DNA from: OMOG01 sp041485845
GTDB lineage: Bacteria; Acidobacteriota; Terriglobia; Bryobacterales; Bryobacteraceae
Reading direction: 5' to 3'
Length of the DNA: 10,254 nucleotides
NCBI GenBank assembly: GCA_041485845.1
Contig: JBGPKH010000304.1
Coordinates: 1-10,254, forward strand
Position 1 is the first letter of the stretch; each line of letters begins with the position of its first letter. The position numbers and the translations under genes were made by a program. Shown here piece after piece: positions 1 through 7,964 of the stretch. The notes below the pieces were generated by a model, which was not told the DNA's origin, did not search any database, and saw only the letters and a program-made list of their open reading frames with translations.

Positions 1-740
1 CCGTCGTAGTCGAAAACGGCGACTCCGGCGATCATGGTCTCGATTTGGTGCATATCCCCGGCCGCGCCGTTCTTCACGGTCATCGGCAGCTCGGTCGAGG
101 AGAATCGAACCGGCGCCGCCGGGCCGCCCGCCGCCGGTTGACTCCCGGCTGCCTCGCGCGCGCGGACGGCTCGCGCCAGGCTCTCCGTGTCGCCCGATCG
201 TTTCAAGATGGCGATGCTTTCCGGCAGATTCCCCTGGCGCATGAGGAACTGCCCATAGTCCGAAAGTATGCGCGGGTCCCCGCCGGCCGCGGCCTGTTTC
301 AAGTAGCGCCCGGCTTCATCAATCCTGCCCAGGCCCTCCAACGTTAATCCCAGCCCGTGCTTGACGCGGTGGGATTCGGGCTGGTAGCGAAGCGCGATTA
401 CGAATGCGGCGCGCGACTGCTCGAACCGGCTCAGGGCGTAGTCGGCGCGGCCCAGGTAATAGCAGGCGAGATCCTCCCGGGGGTCCAGTTCGCAAGCGCG
501 CCGGAAGTGCGGTTCCGCAAGCGCGAACTTCTCCTGCGCCGCATACACCATGCCGAGCCATTTGAAAGCGCTCGCGCTGCCAGGTCTTTCCCGCGTGGCG
601 GCGGCGAAGCTCTCTTCCGCCTGCGCCCACTCACCGCGCCGGAATGCCTCCTGCCCGCGCTGCATGTGGTCGGGATCGGCCTCCATCGCCAGACCGAGAA
701 GGCCCGTCAGAATCGTGAGCGCTATCCGCACGCCGTCCAT
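1..740 (-). CDS. TPR-repeat protein leading into a CRTAC1/FG-GAP-like domain (3' end outside window)
   Basis: The minus strand is open from ATG at 740-738 to the window edge, giving 246 residues without a stop. A GAGGTG ribosome-binding site lies 4 bases before the ATG. The N-terminus has a hydrophobic stretch (residues 6-19, ALTILTGLLGLAM) that could be a weak signal peptide. About five TPR units follow, near residues 22-53, 56-87, 89-121, 123-150 and 156-183, with the usual small/large residue pattern (for example WLGMVYAAQEKFALAEPHF). After an Ala/Pro/Gly-rich linker (184-210) comes FSSTELPMTVKNGA and then HQIETMIAGVAVFDYDG, which resembles the entry into CRTAC1/ASPIC-UnbV proteins with FG-GAP beta-propeller repeats. 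Such TPR plus CRTAC1 proteins are common in Acidobacteria and are thought to be exported; their function is mostly unknown. The TPR assignment is secure. The CRTAC1 part rests on about 35 residues. Confidence 0.8.
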   Translation of the reverse strand, partial: MDGVRIALTILTGLLGLAMEADPDHMQRGQEAFRRGEWAQAEESFAAATRERPGSASAFKWLGMVYAAQEKFALAEPHFRRACELDPREDLACYYLGRADYALSRFEQSRAAFVIALRYQPESHRVKHGLGLTLEGLGRIDEAGRYLKQAAAGGDPRILSDYGQFLMRQGNLPESIAILKRSGDTESLARAVRAREAAGSQPAAGGPAAPVRFSSTELPMTVKNGAAGDMHQIETMIAGVAVFDYD

Positions 741-769
741 TGCCCACCTCGTATGCTACACCGGCTCGC

Positions 770-798
770 TTGACGCCGGACCCGCCAAGACATATAAA
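770..798 (+). promoter_or_regulatory. sigma70-like promoter of the GH50-like gene
   Basis: TTGACG (770-775) and TATAAA (793-798) are separated by exactly 17 bp. Each hexamer matches five of six consensus positions. Transcription would start near 803-806, only a few bases before the ATG at 809, so the message would have almost no leader. The element also favours the ATG at 809 over the in-frame upstream ATG at 740, which would lie before the promoter. Seen directly: boxes and spacing. Inferred: activity. Confidence 0.5.
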
Positions 799-808
799 AA
801 GAGCCGGA

Positions 809-2788
809 ATGACTTTTCTAACAGTCTTGCGCGGCCGGCTGTTCGCGCCACTCGGGGCCATCTTCGTTTTTGCCGCGTTGGCGGCCGCGGCGCCGCCGCG
901 CGACCTGCTTTCCACGCTGGATCCCTCGCTGATCAAATGCGACCACGCCCGCGCCTTTCAAGACCCGCGCACGAAGGCGCTCACCATCACCTTCGAATAT
1001 TTCGCCGGGGAGCCGGAGGTGCGCCTGCCGGTGAGGTCCCTGGGCTGGCCGGCCGATTGGTCGGACTACCGGTCACTGCAATACACGTTTCACACCACCA
1101 GCTCCGAGAGTATCGCCATCGCGTTCTCCAATGGCGCTGCGACCCGGTCCTTCCTCACCGAGCCGCTCGCGGGAATCCGCATCTACGGCGTCATCCCGTT
1201 CGATGCCTTCATTCAAAGCAAGACCATGACGCCGCTCAATCCTCTCGGAAATAAAGTGTGGCTGGATCGCCTTCTTACGTTCGAGCGCGTGGAGGAGATC
1301 GCGTTCCGCATGCGTTTCCCCGGAGCCCCGGCGCAGTTCACGCTTTACAGCTTCACCTTGCGTTCCGATGTCCCCGAGGACGATATCATCGACCGCAAGC
1401 CGCTGATCGACCGCTACGGCCAGTGGATCCCCGAGAACTGGCCCGATAAGGCGCATTCCGACGAGCAGTTGCGCGACTTGTGGAATACCGACCGGCTGAG
1501 CGCCGCCGATTTGCCGTTTTGCCCTCTGGGCGGCGATCGGACGCGCCAACTCCGCGCGACGGGCTTCTTTCGCACCGAGCGGCAGAGCGGGACGTGGACG
1601 TTTGTCGATCCGCACGGCCATCCCTTCTTCTCCACCGGTATGGATCTGGTTGGCTATAAGGAAGGCAGCTTTGCCACCGACGTCCGCCGACGCGAGTTTC
1701 TCTTCGAGGAACTGCCGGGCGACGGCCCCGCATGGCTCGCGCCCGGCCAGGTGTCGTTCTACGTCTCCAACATCGCCAGGCGCTATGGCGACAACTGGCA
1801 ACAGAAATGGACGGACAACGCCATAGCGCGGCTCAAGAACTGGGGCTTCAATACGATTGCCAACTGGTCCGATCACGGGATCGCGACCCAAAGCGGCATG
1901 CCTTACGTGCTTCCGCTTTCTGGCTGGACCACCCGCAAAGTCTTTCCTTTCCCATGGGACTTCCCGGATGTCTTTTCGAAAGAATTCGAAGACAACGTGG
2001 ACCGCGCGGCCAAGCGGCAATGCGAAGCCTTGCGCGCCGACCCGAACCTGATCGGCTGGTTCATCGGCAACGAACCGCATTGGGCCCGCGCCTTCGGCTC
2101 CCTCACTCCCTGGCCCGACATGCTGCTGGCCGACCCGGAGCCCTCCGCCACCCAGACGCATTTGCGTGAGCTTCTGCGGGCGAACCCCGGCCAGGAGCGG
2201 AAGACCAAGGACGACTTTCTGTACACTTGCGCCCGCCGTTACTTTGAAGCGATTGCGGCCGCTGTGCGGCGGCACGACCCCAATCACCTCGTCCTCGGGA
2301 TTCGCTTCGCGGAGAATCCGAATGACCGCTGGCTCGAGCTGAGCCGTATCTTCGATGTCTTCAGCGTCAACATCTACTCGAAGGATTTCAAGCCGAACCC
2401 GGAGCACATCAAACGTTATGCCACGGTATCCGGGCGTCCGGTGGTGATCGGGGAATTCACTGCCTGCGCTCCCGGCCGCGGCATGCAAGGCCTTTTCTAT
2501 TGGACCCACAAGGTGCGCGACTATGCGGAGCGCGGCCGTGCCTACCGCTACTACGTCGAGAACGCCGCCGCCGACCCCAACATCGTCGGCACGCATTGGT
2601 TTCAGATGGTGGACGACCTGCCCACCGGCCGTCCGAGCGACGAGGAGCGTCTGAATTACGGCTTCATCAACGTGATCGATTTGCCGTACCGCGATTTGAC
2701 CGAAGCCGCCCGGGCGACGCACGCCCGCATCTATGCTTTGAAACACGGCCAGGCTTCGCCGTATATCGAGAAGCCGCGACCGAATTGA
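809..2788 (+). CDS. secreted GH-A clan glycoside hydrolase, GH50 (beta-agarase)-like
   Basis: A 659-residue protein. The ATG at 809 is chosen because it opens a signal peptide: residues 1-28 hold Arg, then FAPLGAIFVFAALAAAA before APPRD. The in-frame ATG at 740 would add 23 non-hydrophobic residues, overlap the divergent gene's start, and precede the promoter. Residues about 38-190 look like a beta-rich, carbohydrate-binding-like domain. From about 245 there is a hydrolase barrel: WTFVDPHGHPFFSTGMD, then LIGWFIGNEPHW with the likely acid/base Glu422, and VVIGEFTACAPGRGM with the likely nucleophile Glu549. The tail IVGTHWFQMVDDLPTGR followed by NYGFINVID matches GH50-type proteins. GH50 enzymes cleave beta-galactosidic links in agarose; related soil proteins may act on other galactans, so the substrate is open. 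It is divergent from the TPR gene and convergent with the GH42 gene. It could also belong to an unclassified GH-A family near GH50. Confidence 0.83.
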   Translation: MTFLTVLRGRLFAPLGAIFVFAALAAAAPPRDLLSTLDPSLIKCDHARAFQDPRTKALTITFEYFAGEPEVRLPVRSLGWPADWSDYRSLQYTFHTTSSESIAIAFSNGAATRSFLTEPLAGIRIYGVIPFDAFIQSKTMTPLNPLGNKVWLDRLLTFERVEEIAFRMRFPGAPAQFTLYSFTLRSDVPEDDIIDRKPLIDRYGQWIPENWPDKAHSDEQLRDLWNTDRLSAADLPFCPLGGDRTRQLRATGFFRTERQSGTWTFVDPHGHPFFSTGMDLVGYKEGSFATDVRRREFLFEELPGDGPAWLAPGQVSFYVSNIARRYGDNWQQKWTDNAIARLKNWGFNTIANWSDHGIATQSGMPYVLPLSGWTTRKVFPFPWDFPDVFSKEFEDNVDRAAKRQCEALRADPNLIGWFIGNEPHWARAFGSLTPWPDMLLADPEPSATQTHLRELLRANPGQERKTKDDFLYTCARRYFEAIAAAVRRHDPNHLVLGIRFAENPNDRWLELSRIFDVFSVNIYSKDFKPNPEHIKRYATVSGRPVVIGEFTACAPGRGMQGLFYWTHKVRDYAERGRAYRYYVENAAADPNIVGTHWFQMVDDLPTGRPSDEERLNYGFINVIDLPYRDLTEAARATHARIYALKHGQASPYIEKPRPN

Positions 2789-2795
2789 TGGCGGC

Positions 2796-4913
2796 TCACG
2801 GTTCCATCACGATCGCGAGATCCCAGGGTCTCAGCGTCACCGTTGCCCCCGATCGCACCGCGGCGCCGGTCAGCAGATCGGATCCGTTGCCGTACGGATA
2901 AGTAAATGCTTGCTGGCTGCCCGAGAAGTTCAGGTAATAGTGCAGGAGCTTTTCGTGCGCGTTCCGTCCGTGCCGCACCTTGACCTGGATGGGCAGCTTC
3001 TGATCCGGTCCGGCGAGACCGGCCCGCTTCAGCACATCGCGGATTACTTCGCGCTGGAGTGCGTCGGTCAGCACGGTGCCCTCATAGGTCAACGTGCCGC
3101 TCCCGTGCCGGTTCCGTGTAATCGCCGGAAATTTCCAATACGGGTCGTCAAAGGACGCAACCACCTCCGCCGTGTCCGGCAGAAGGAACTCCCCCCAAAC
3201 CGATCCCCTGTTCTGGTCGCCCACGCCATACGGATCGGGAGTGAGGCGCAGGGGCTCCGCGAGGCTGGTGAACTCCTGATAATGAAATCCGGCAGCGGCG
3301 CGCAGCGGACCGGGCGCCATTACATCCCGCACCGTCGAATGCTCATTCGTGAAGCCGCTCTTGAAAGCCATGACCACCTGCCCGCCGCCTTGGACATAGG
3401 CGGAAAGCTGCGCCAGCACCTCATCCGGCGCGCTGTACAGCGGCGGTACGAGCACTACTTTATAGGGCGAAAGGCTCGCTCCCGCGGGGATGAAATCGGG
3501 CTCGACGTTCAGGTCGTAAAGCGCTCCATACATCTGGTTGAGAACCGTCATATAGCCAACCGTGTCGCTGAACGGCATGTAGTCGATCGCGTTGGCGGAG
3601 TCCGCGCTGAAAAGAATCGCGACTTGGTTTTGTTTGCTGAGATTGACCAACTGCGGTCCCGACTTTTTCAACTCGCCGGCTACTTTCGACATTTCGGCAT
3701 AGGCGCGGTTCGGCTCCAGGTCGTGCGACAGGATTCCCTTCCAATATGTCTCCTGTCCGTAATGCAGCGACGACCAATGCCAGTACGCCACCATGTTGGC
3801 GCCCGCGGCGAGATGCGTGTAGACCGCCAGGCGCAGTTGTCCGGGAAAGGGCGGATATTGGGTGCGCGAATCCCAGCCGATGGTTTGCGCGTTGGTCTCC
3901 GTCACCAGGTAATTCCGCTGCTTTAACGAGCGCGCCACGTCCCCCGTGAACCAGATACCGCGGCCGTCGAACCGCTTCTGCGTTTCGAAGTACGGATTAT
4001 CCGCTACGATATCGAGGTTCCGCGCAATCGCCCACTGGTCCAGGTTCGTGTGAGCCCCTCCGCTGAAATCGTGTGTGATGAACTGGTCGGGCCGGCGGTA
4101 TTCGTTCACAATCTTCGCCTGCCACGCAAGAAATTCTGTCACGATGTCATGCTGGAAGTTCTCCCATTCGAGCTTATAGCCCGGGTTCAGAATGCCATCG
4201 CGCCCGGGCAGGTCCTCCCAATCGGCGATGAGTTGTCCCCAAAAGGCGAGGCCCCAGATACGGTTCACTACATCAGGCGTCCGGTACTTCCGCATCAGCC
4301 GCTCGCGAAACGCTCTGTCCGTGTAAGGTGTGGAAACGCCATTCGGAAAGGTCTCATTATCGATCTGGTAACCGATCACGGCAGGATGATTCTTGAAATG
4401 GCCGGCGATCTGGCGAATGATCCGCTCCGCGTACTTTCGATAATTCGGGTTGAGAAGATCCATGTTCTGGCGCGGACCGTAATGACCCGGTGTCAAGGAT
4501 GGCGGGTACGTCGGCGAATAGGGATTCCGGAGCGGCGGAGCCGTTCCGTGATGAGTCACGAGAATATCCGGATGGGCGCGGTACAACCACGCCGGGATCG
4601 AATAGGTCGGAGTTCCGAGAATCACCTTGATTCCCGCCCGATGCATTCGATCGATCACGCGCTCCATCCACTCGAACCGAAACTCCCCGTCTCGCGGCTC
4701 CCAACTGCTCCACGTGGACTCGCCCACGCGCACGACATTGATGCCGGCCTTCTGCATCAGCTCGACATCCCGCTCCAGCCGCTCCTGCGGCATGTACTCC
4801 GGGTAGTATGCGGCTCCGTAGAGCACGGTTTCCATTTTGTTCGGAGCAAACCGGTTAGGCGATTGTCCGAACGCGCTGACTGCCACAACTATTCCGATGG
4901 CAACACAGTTCAT
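2796..4913 (-). CDS. secreted beta-galactosidase, glycoside hydrolase family 42
   Basis: A 705-residue protein, close to the usual GH42 length of about 650-700 plus a leader. It hydrolyses terminal beta-D-galactosides. VLYGAAYYPEYMP (30-42) is the family's barrel entry, followed by GINVVRVGESTWSSWEP. GYQIDNETFP carries the acid/base Glu187 and YLVTETNAQ the nucleophile Glu339. After the barrel (to about 400), the trimerisation-like domain B includes QVAILFSADSANAIDYMP and VVLVPPLYS, and the C-terminal beta domain ends RPWDLAIVMEP. The first 17 residues (VAIGIVVAVSAFG core) form a short signal-like segment with no basic residue, so export is likely but not certain; many GH42 enzymes lack a leader and act in the cytosol. 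No clear Shine-Dalgarno precedes the ATG. A start at Met27 (4835) would give a leaderless cytosolic form. It ends 7 bp from the GH50-like gene's stop and is divergent from the histidine kinase. Confidence 0.93.
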   Translation of the reverse strand: MNCVAIGIVVAVSAFGQSPNRFAPNKMETVLYGAAYYPEYMPQERLERDVELMQKAGINVVRVGESTWSSWEPRDGEFRFEWMERVIDRMHRAGIKVILGTPTYSIPAWLYRAHPDILVTHHGTAPPLRNPYSPTYPPSLTPGHYGPRQNMDLLNPNYRKYAERIIRQIAGHFKNHPAVIGYQIDNETFPNGVSTPYTDRAFRERLMRKYRTPDVVNRIWGLAFWGQLIADWEDLPGRDGILNPGYKLEWENFQHDIVTEFLAWQAKIVNEYRRPDQFITHDFSGGAHTNLDQWAIARNLDIVADNPYFETQKRFDGRGIWFTGDVARSLKQRNYLVTETNAQTIGWDSRTQYPPFPGQLRLAVYTHLAAGANMVAYWHWSSLHYGQETYWKGILSHDLEPNRAYAEMSKVAGELKKSGPQLVNLSKQNQVAILFSADSANAIDYMPFSDTVGYMTVLNQMYGALYDLNVEPDFIPAGASLSPYKVVLVPPLYSAPDEVLAQLSAYVQGGGQVVMAFKSGFTNEHSTVRDVMAPGPLRAAAGFHYQEFTSLAEPLRLTPDPYGVGDQNRGSVWGEFLLPDTAEVVASFDDPYWKFPAITRNRHGSGTLTYEGTVLTDALQREVIRDVLKRAGLAGPDQKLPIQVKVRHGRNAHEKLLHYYLNFSGSQQAFTYPYGNGSDLLTGAAVRSGATVTLRPWDLAIVMEP

Positions 4914-5155
4914 GTCACGTAATGTACAACGTGGCGCCGGCTCAGACGGGCCGCGTCACGTCCAAGCCCGCTATATCGCCACCGGAACACGAGGCGCTTT
5001 CGCCTCCCCATCGATTTTTTCGCGGCTTCTCAGCTCAGCAAGCGGTCTCCGGCGACGCTCGCCATCGCACGTGCGCAGCCGCACACTCACCGAAGACGTC
5101 TACTTACGGCCTGGAATATGATGACAAAAGTACGTTCAGACCACCGCGAGCCCTT
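4914..5155. promoter_or_regulatory. divergent spacer between the GH42 and histidine kinase genes
   Basis: This 242-bp spacer must carry the promoters of both divergent genes. For the kinase, TATGAT (5117-5122) is a good -10 candidate 34 bp before the ATG, but no convincing -35 lies 16-18 bp upstream. For the GH42 gene I see no confident promoter. Most of the stretch is open in the kinase frame back to an ATG at 4922, but those 78 residues are low-complexity and domain-free, so I treat them as non-coding. Confidence 0.4.
4991..5020 (+). other. hairpin followed by a T run in the divergent spacer
   Basis: GAGGCG (4991-4996), CTTT, CGCCTC (5001-5006) make a perfect 6-bp stem with a 4-base loop. 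TTTTTT follows at 5015-5020, 8 bases after the stem. That gap is long for an intrinsic terminator, and no plus-strand gene ends upstream. It could be a leader structure for a kinase transcript that starts far upstream, or a chance dyad. Confidence 0.25.
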
Positions 5156-7588
5156 ATGTCCGAGGCACAGCGGCAATTCGACGCTCAGCGCATACACGAA
5201 TTGGAGCGGCGTGCCGAGATGTGGCAGCGCCAGTACCGCTTCTTGCTGGAGAGCCTTCCCGAAGCCGTCTACCTGCAGGACGAAGCCGGCAACCTGGTCT
5301 CCACCAATACCGCCGGAGAACGGTTGAGCGGCTTCACGCGCCAGGAACTCCTGCGCATGAACGTCCGCGAGCTTCTGACGCCGGAGTGTCAGGACCAGGC
5401 GAAAGCCGGCATCCCGCAGTTCTCGGCAGCCGCCGAGTTGTTGACGCGCGATGGCTCGCGCCGGCCCGTGGCCCTCCACGCCAGCATCCTGCGCGCACCG
5501 GATGGGCCCATGCTCGTGCAGTACATCGTCCGGGAGGCGGTTCCCGAAAGGCGCTCCGAGGACCCGGGCCATGCCGAAACCAGGTTTCGGCTGATGGCCA
5601 AGAACCTGACGGAAATGGTTCTCGCCTATGATATGGAGCGCCGCCTGACCTTCGCCAACTCCGCCGCCGAAACTCTGACCGGCTACTCCATCGCCGAACT
5701 GGAGCGCCAGCAGTTCATTTGCTGGGTCCACCCGGAAGACCGTGAGCGAATGCTCGACCACTGGCGCCACCTCTTCCAGGCGCGGTCCTTCTTCGAAGAG
5801 GAGTACCGGCTCATCACCAAGGATGGGCGGATGAAGTGGGTGGCTGCGTCATGGGGACCCATTCTGGACGACACCGGCAGGCAAGTCGGCGTACAGGGTC
5901 GTGAGCGCGATGTGACCGAACACCGCATGGGCCAAGAGACCCTCCGCCAGTCCGAGCACAGCCTGCGCATCAACGAAGAGCGCTATCGCACGCTGTTTGA
6001 AAGCTCGCCGTTTCCCATGTGGGAGGAGGACTTCTCGCGCGTCAAGGTCTATCTCGATGCGTTGGCCGACCTCGGGGTGACCGACCTCAGGGAGTATTTC
6101 TCCGTACACCGCGAAGCGCTGGCCGAGTGCGTGCGGCGCATACGGATTCTGGACGTCAACCGCGCGGCGCGCGAGTTCTATGGTGTGACCAGCAAAGAGG
6201 AGCTGCTCGGCGACCTCACCTCGATTTTCGACGAGACTGCCTTCGAGGTGTTCTGCCAGGAGATGGCCGCGCTGGCGGAATCCAGCTCGATGTTCAAGGC
6301 CGAATTCCAAACCCGTACCGTGAAAGGCGACGAGCGCACCGTGAGCATGATCGTGTCGCTGGTGCCGACACCCAACAAAGACTGGTCTCGGGTCATCGTG
6401 AGCTTCTTCGACATCACCGACCGCAAGCGCCTGGAGGAGCAGTTGCTCCAGTCGCAGAAGCTGGAAAGCCTGGGACGGCTGGCGGGAGGGATCGCGCATG
6501 ACTTCAACAACCTGTTGACCGTGATCAACGGGTACAGCGACTTGCTGATTCGCGGGCTCGACGCCCAGAATCCGTTGCGCCGCGGCCTGGCCGAAATCCA
6601 GAATGCCGGCACTCGCGGAGCCGAATTGACCCAGCAATTGCTGGCCTTCAGCCGCAAACAGGTGGCGCAGATGCGGCCCTTAAACCTGAATGAGCTCGTG
6701 TGCGAGGCCGAAGGCCTGCTGAAGCGCGTGATCGGAGAGGACGTTCAGTTGATCATCACGCTCGATCCGGCGGCGGGAACCATCAAAGGCGATCGCGGCC
6801 AGTTGCACCAGGTGCTCATGAACCTGGTGGTGAATGGGCGGGAAGCCATGCCGCACGGCGGCGCCCTCACGATCGAGACCACGAACGTCTATCTCGGACC
6901 GGCTCTTCGGGAAGAAGCCTGCGGCCCCGGTCTCCGCCCCTACCTGCTATTGCGCATCGCCGACACCGGCGTCGGAATGGACGCGCACACCAAAAAGCAC
7001 TTGTTCGAACCGTTCTTCACTACCAAGCACATCAGCAAGGGAACCGGCCTGGGACTCGCCACCGTATTCGGCATCGTGACGCAAAGCGGAGGCCACATAT
7101 CGGTGGCCAGTGAACCCGGACGCGGATCGGTCTTCAGCGTGTACCTGCCGCACCTGGCAGGTCTCGCCAAGCCGGAATTCCCGGCGGGACTTCATACACC
7201 GGCTTCCAAAGGATCGGGAGTGGTGCTAGTGGTGGAAGACCAGGAAGAGGTCCGGAAATTGACCTGCATGATCATGCGCAATCTCGGCTACGAAGTTTTG
7301 GAAGCGGAGAACGGCGCCCAAGCGCTGGCGATGGCGGCGCGCCATGCCGGGCCGATCCGGTTGTTGCTGAGCGATGTCATCATGCCGGGAATGAACGGCC
7401 GCGAACTGGCGGACCAGTTGGCCGCCCTCCAGCCCCAGATGAAGGTCATCTATATGTCGGGCTACACCGACCACATCATGACCCAGAACGGTGTGCTCGA
7501 CAATTCGGTGTCGTTCTTGCAGAAGCCGTTCTCGCCCGATAAGCTGATCGAGATGGTGCAGCGGGAGCTGGGCCCGGCAGCCGGGTGA
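5156..7588 (+). CDS. cytosolic hybrid histidine kinase: PAS-PAS-PAS-HisKA-HATPase-REC
   Basis: An 810-residue protein from ATG 5156, which directly precedes a helical linker (SEAQRQFDAQRIHELERR). Three PAS units follow: about 23-130 (SLPEAVYLQDEAGNLVSTN), 143-257 (ending WVAASWGPILDDTGRQVGVQGRERDVTEH) and 274-422 (SSPFPMWEEDFSRVK, with an inserted helical segment before ILDVNRAAREFYGV). HisKA carries GGIAHDFNN with phospho-His448. The ATPase has N box NLVVNGREAM (Asn560), G1 DTGVGM (603-608), F box FEPFFTTK and G2 GTGLGL (629-634). The C-terminal receiver has acidic Glu694/Asp695, phospho-acceptor Asp740 (SDVIMPGMNG), Ser768 and Lys790. All catalytic residues are present. There are no membrane segments, so it is soluble and the PAS domains probably sense an internal ligand or redox cue. 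The attached receiver could pass phosphate to a phosphotransfer protein or feed back on the kinase. The target regulator is not in the window: the receiver protein at 8165 lacks the normal Asp. Confidence 0.93.
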   Translation: MSEAQRQFDAQRIHELERRAEMWQRQYRFLLESLPEAVYLQDEAGNLVSTNTAGERLSGFTRQELLRMNVRELLTPECQDQAKAGIPQFSAAAELLTRDGSRRPVALHASILRAPDGPMLVQYIVREAVPERRSEDPGHAETRFRLMAKNLTEMVLAYDMERRLTFANSAAETLTGYSIAELERQQFICWVHPEDRERMLDHWRHLFQARSFFEEEYRLITKDGRMKWVAASWGPILDDTGRQVGVQGRERDVTEHRMGQETLRQSEHSLRINEERYRTLFESSPFPMWEEDFSRVKVYLDALADLGVTDLREYFSVHREALAECVRRIRILDVNRAAREFYGVTSKEELLGDLTSIFDETAFEVFCQEMAALAESSSMFKAEFQTRTVKGDERTVSMIVSLVPTPNKDWSRVIVSFFDITDRKRLEEQLLQSQKLESLGRLAGGIAHDFNNLLTVINGYSDLLIRGLDAQNPLRRGLAEIQNAGTRGAELTQQLLAFSRKQVAQMRPLNLNELVCEAEGLLKRVIGEDVQLIITLDPAAGTIKGDRGQLHQVLMNLVVNGREAMPHGGALTIETTNVYLGPALREEACGPGLRPYLLLRIADTGVGMDAHTKKHLFEPFFTTKHISKGTGLGLATVFGIVTQSGGHISVASEPGRGSVFSVYLPHLAGLAKPEFPAGLHTPASKGSGVVLVVEDQEEVRKLTCMIMRNLGYEVLEAENGAQALAMAARHAGPIRLLLSDVIMPGMNGRELADQLAALQPQMKVIYMSGYTDHIMTQNGVLDNSVSFLQKPFSPDKLIEMVQRELGPAAG

Positions 7589-7883
7589 TGAATCTGACTC
7601 TGATGAAAGACCGCCACGCGGTCTGCCGGTTGGCGCCCGGCGAGGAACTGCCGAAGTGGGCCACCGGCCACGGGTTTCTTTCGTTGACCCGCACTCCCGA
7701 GGAGCTATCGGTGGTTTGCGTCGAAGATGCAGTTCCGCAGGGAATCCCGTCCGAGACCGGCTGGCGGTGCTTCAAGGTCGAAGGGCCCCTGTGAAGGAAC
7801 AGAGTCTGGACCAAGCGATCCGTGCGCTGGAGTCGGCCGGCCACCGCATCCAGGCTCCCGGCCCCGTAAGCGGGGGTGGTTAG
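7588..7883 (+). pseudogene. ACT-domain protein with internal deletion and frameshift
   Basis: The ATG at 7588 overlaps the kinase stop (TGATG), which suggests translational coupling. The first 68 codons (7588-7791) read MNLTLMKDRHAVCRLAPGEE, then FLSLTRTPEELSVVCVEDAVP, then GWRCFKVEGPL, which is the N-terminal half of small ACT-domain proteins (COG3603/CASTOR-type) as I recall them. A stop follows at 7792-7794. The next bases in another frame (7791-7880) read VKEQSLDQAIRALESAGHRI, which matches the C-terminus of the same family, normally preceded by a segment like ISTYDTDYLL. The part between, roughly 30-40 residues with a central strand and helix of the ACT fold, is missing and the frame is shifted. 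A programmed frameshift cannot restore missing residues, so this is a decayed gene, or a short protein of 68 residues. The family fold is associated with amino-acid or ligand binding. Confidence 0.7.
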
Positions 7884-7934
7884 TAGTTCCCATGGGGGTG
7901 TTGGAATGGCGCAAATGCGGGTACCTGCCCGGAA

Positions 7935-7951
7935 TGTAGGATAATCCTACA
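7935..7951. repeat. 17-bp perfect palindrome, operator-like
   Basis: TGTAGGAT (7935-7942), centre A (7943), ATCCTACA (7944-7951). The arms are perfect over 8 bp. There is no T run after it, so it is not a normal intrinsic terminator. Its size and odd centre fit a dimeric repressor site. It contains TGTAG..CTACA, the reverse order of the TACA..TGTA core bound by BlaI/CopY-type repressors. Confidence 0.5.
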
Positions 7952-7964
7952 CCCGCACATTCCT

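Noticed and set aside
740..808. N-terminal extension of the GH50-like protein from ATG 740
   Set aside because: It would precede the promoter, overlap the divergent gene's start, and hide the signal peptide that begins at 809.
1073..2746. A 557-codon minus-strand open frame opposite the GH50-like gene
   Set aside because: It is the antisense shadow of a GC-rich gene. Its translation shows no domain, while the plus strand carries clear catalytic motifs.
2817..2832. Dyad GAGATC..GGTCTC just after the GH50-like stop, considered as a terminator
   Set aside because: It has a G-T pair, a tight loop and no T run, and it lies inside the GH42 coding sequence.
2910..3926. Plus-strand open frames opposite the GH42 gene, including another at 4050-4922
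   Set aside because: Their composition is that of reverse-complemented coding DNA, no family is recognisable, and the GH42 reading is unambiguous.
4922..5155. N-terminal extension of the histidine kinase by 78 residues
   Set aside because: It has no recognisable domain and it would remove nearly all spacer between two divergent genes. ATG 5156 directly precedes the linker and first PAS domain.
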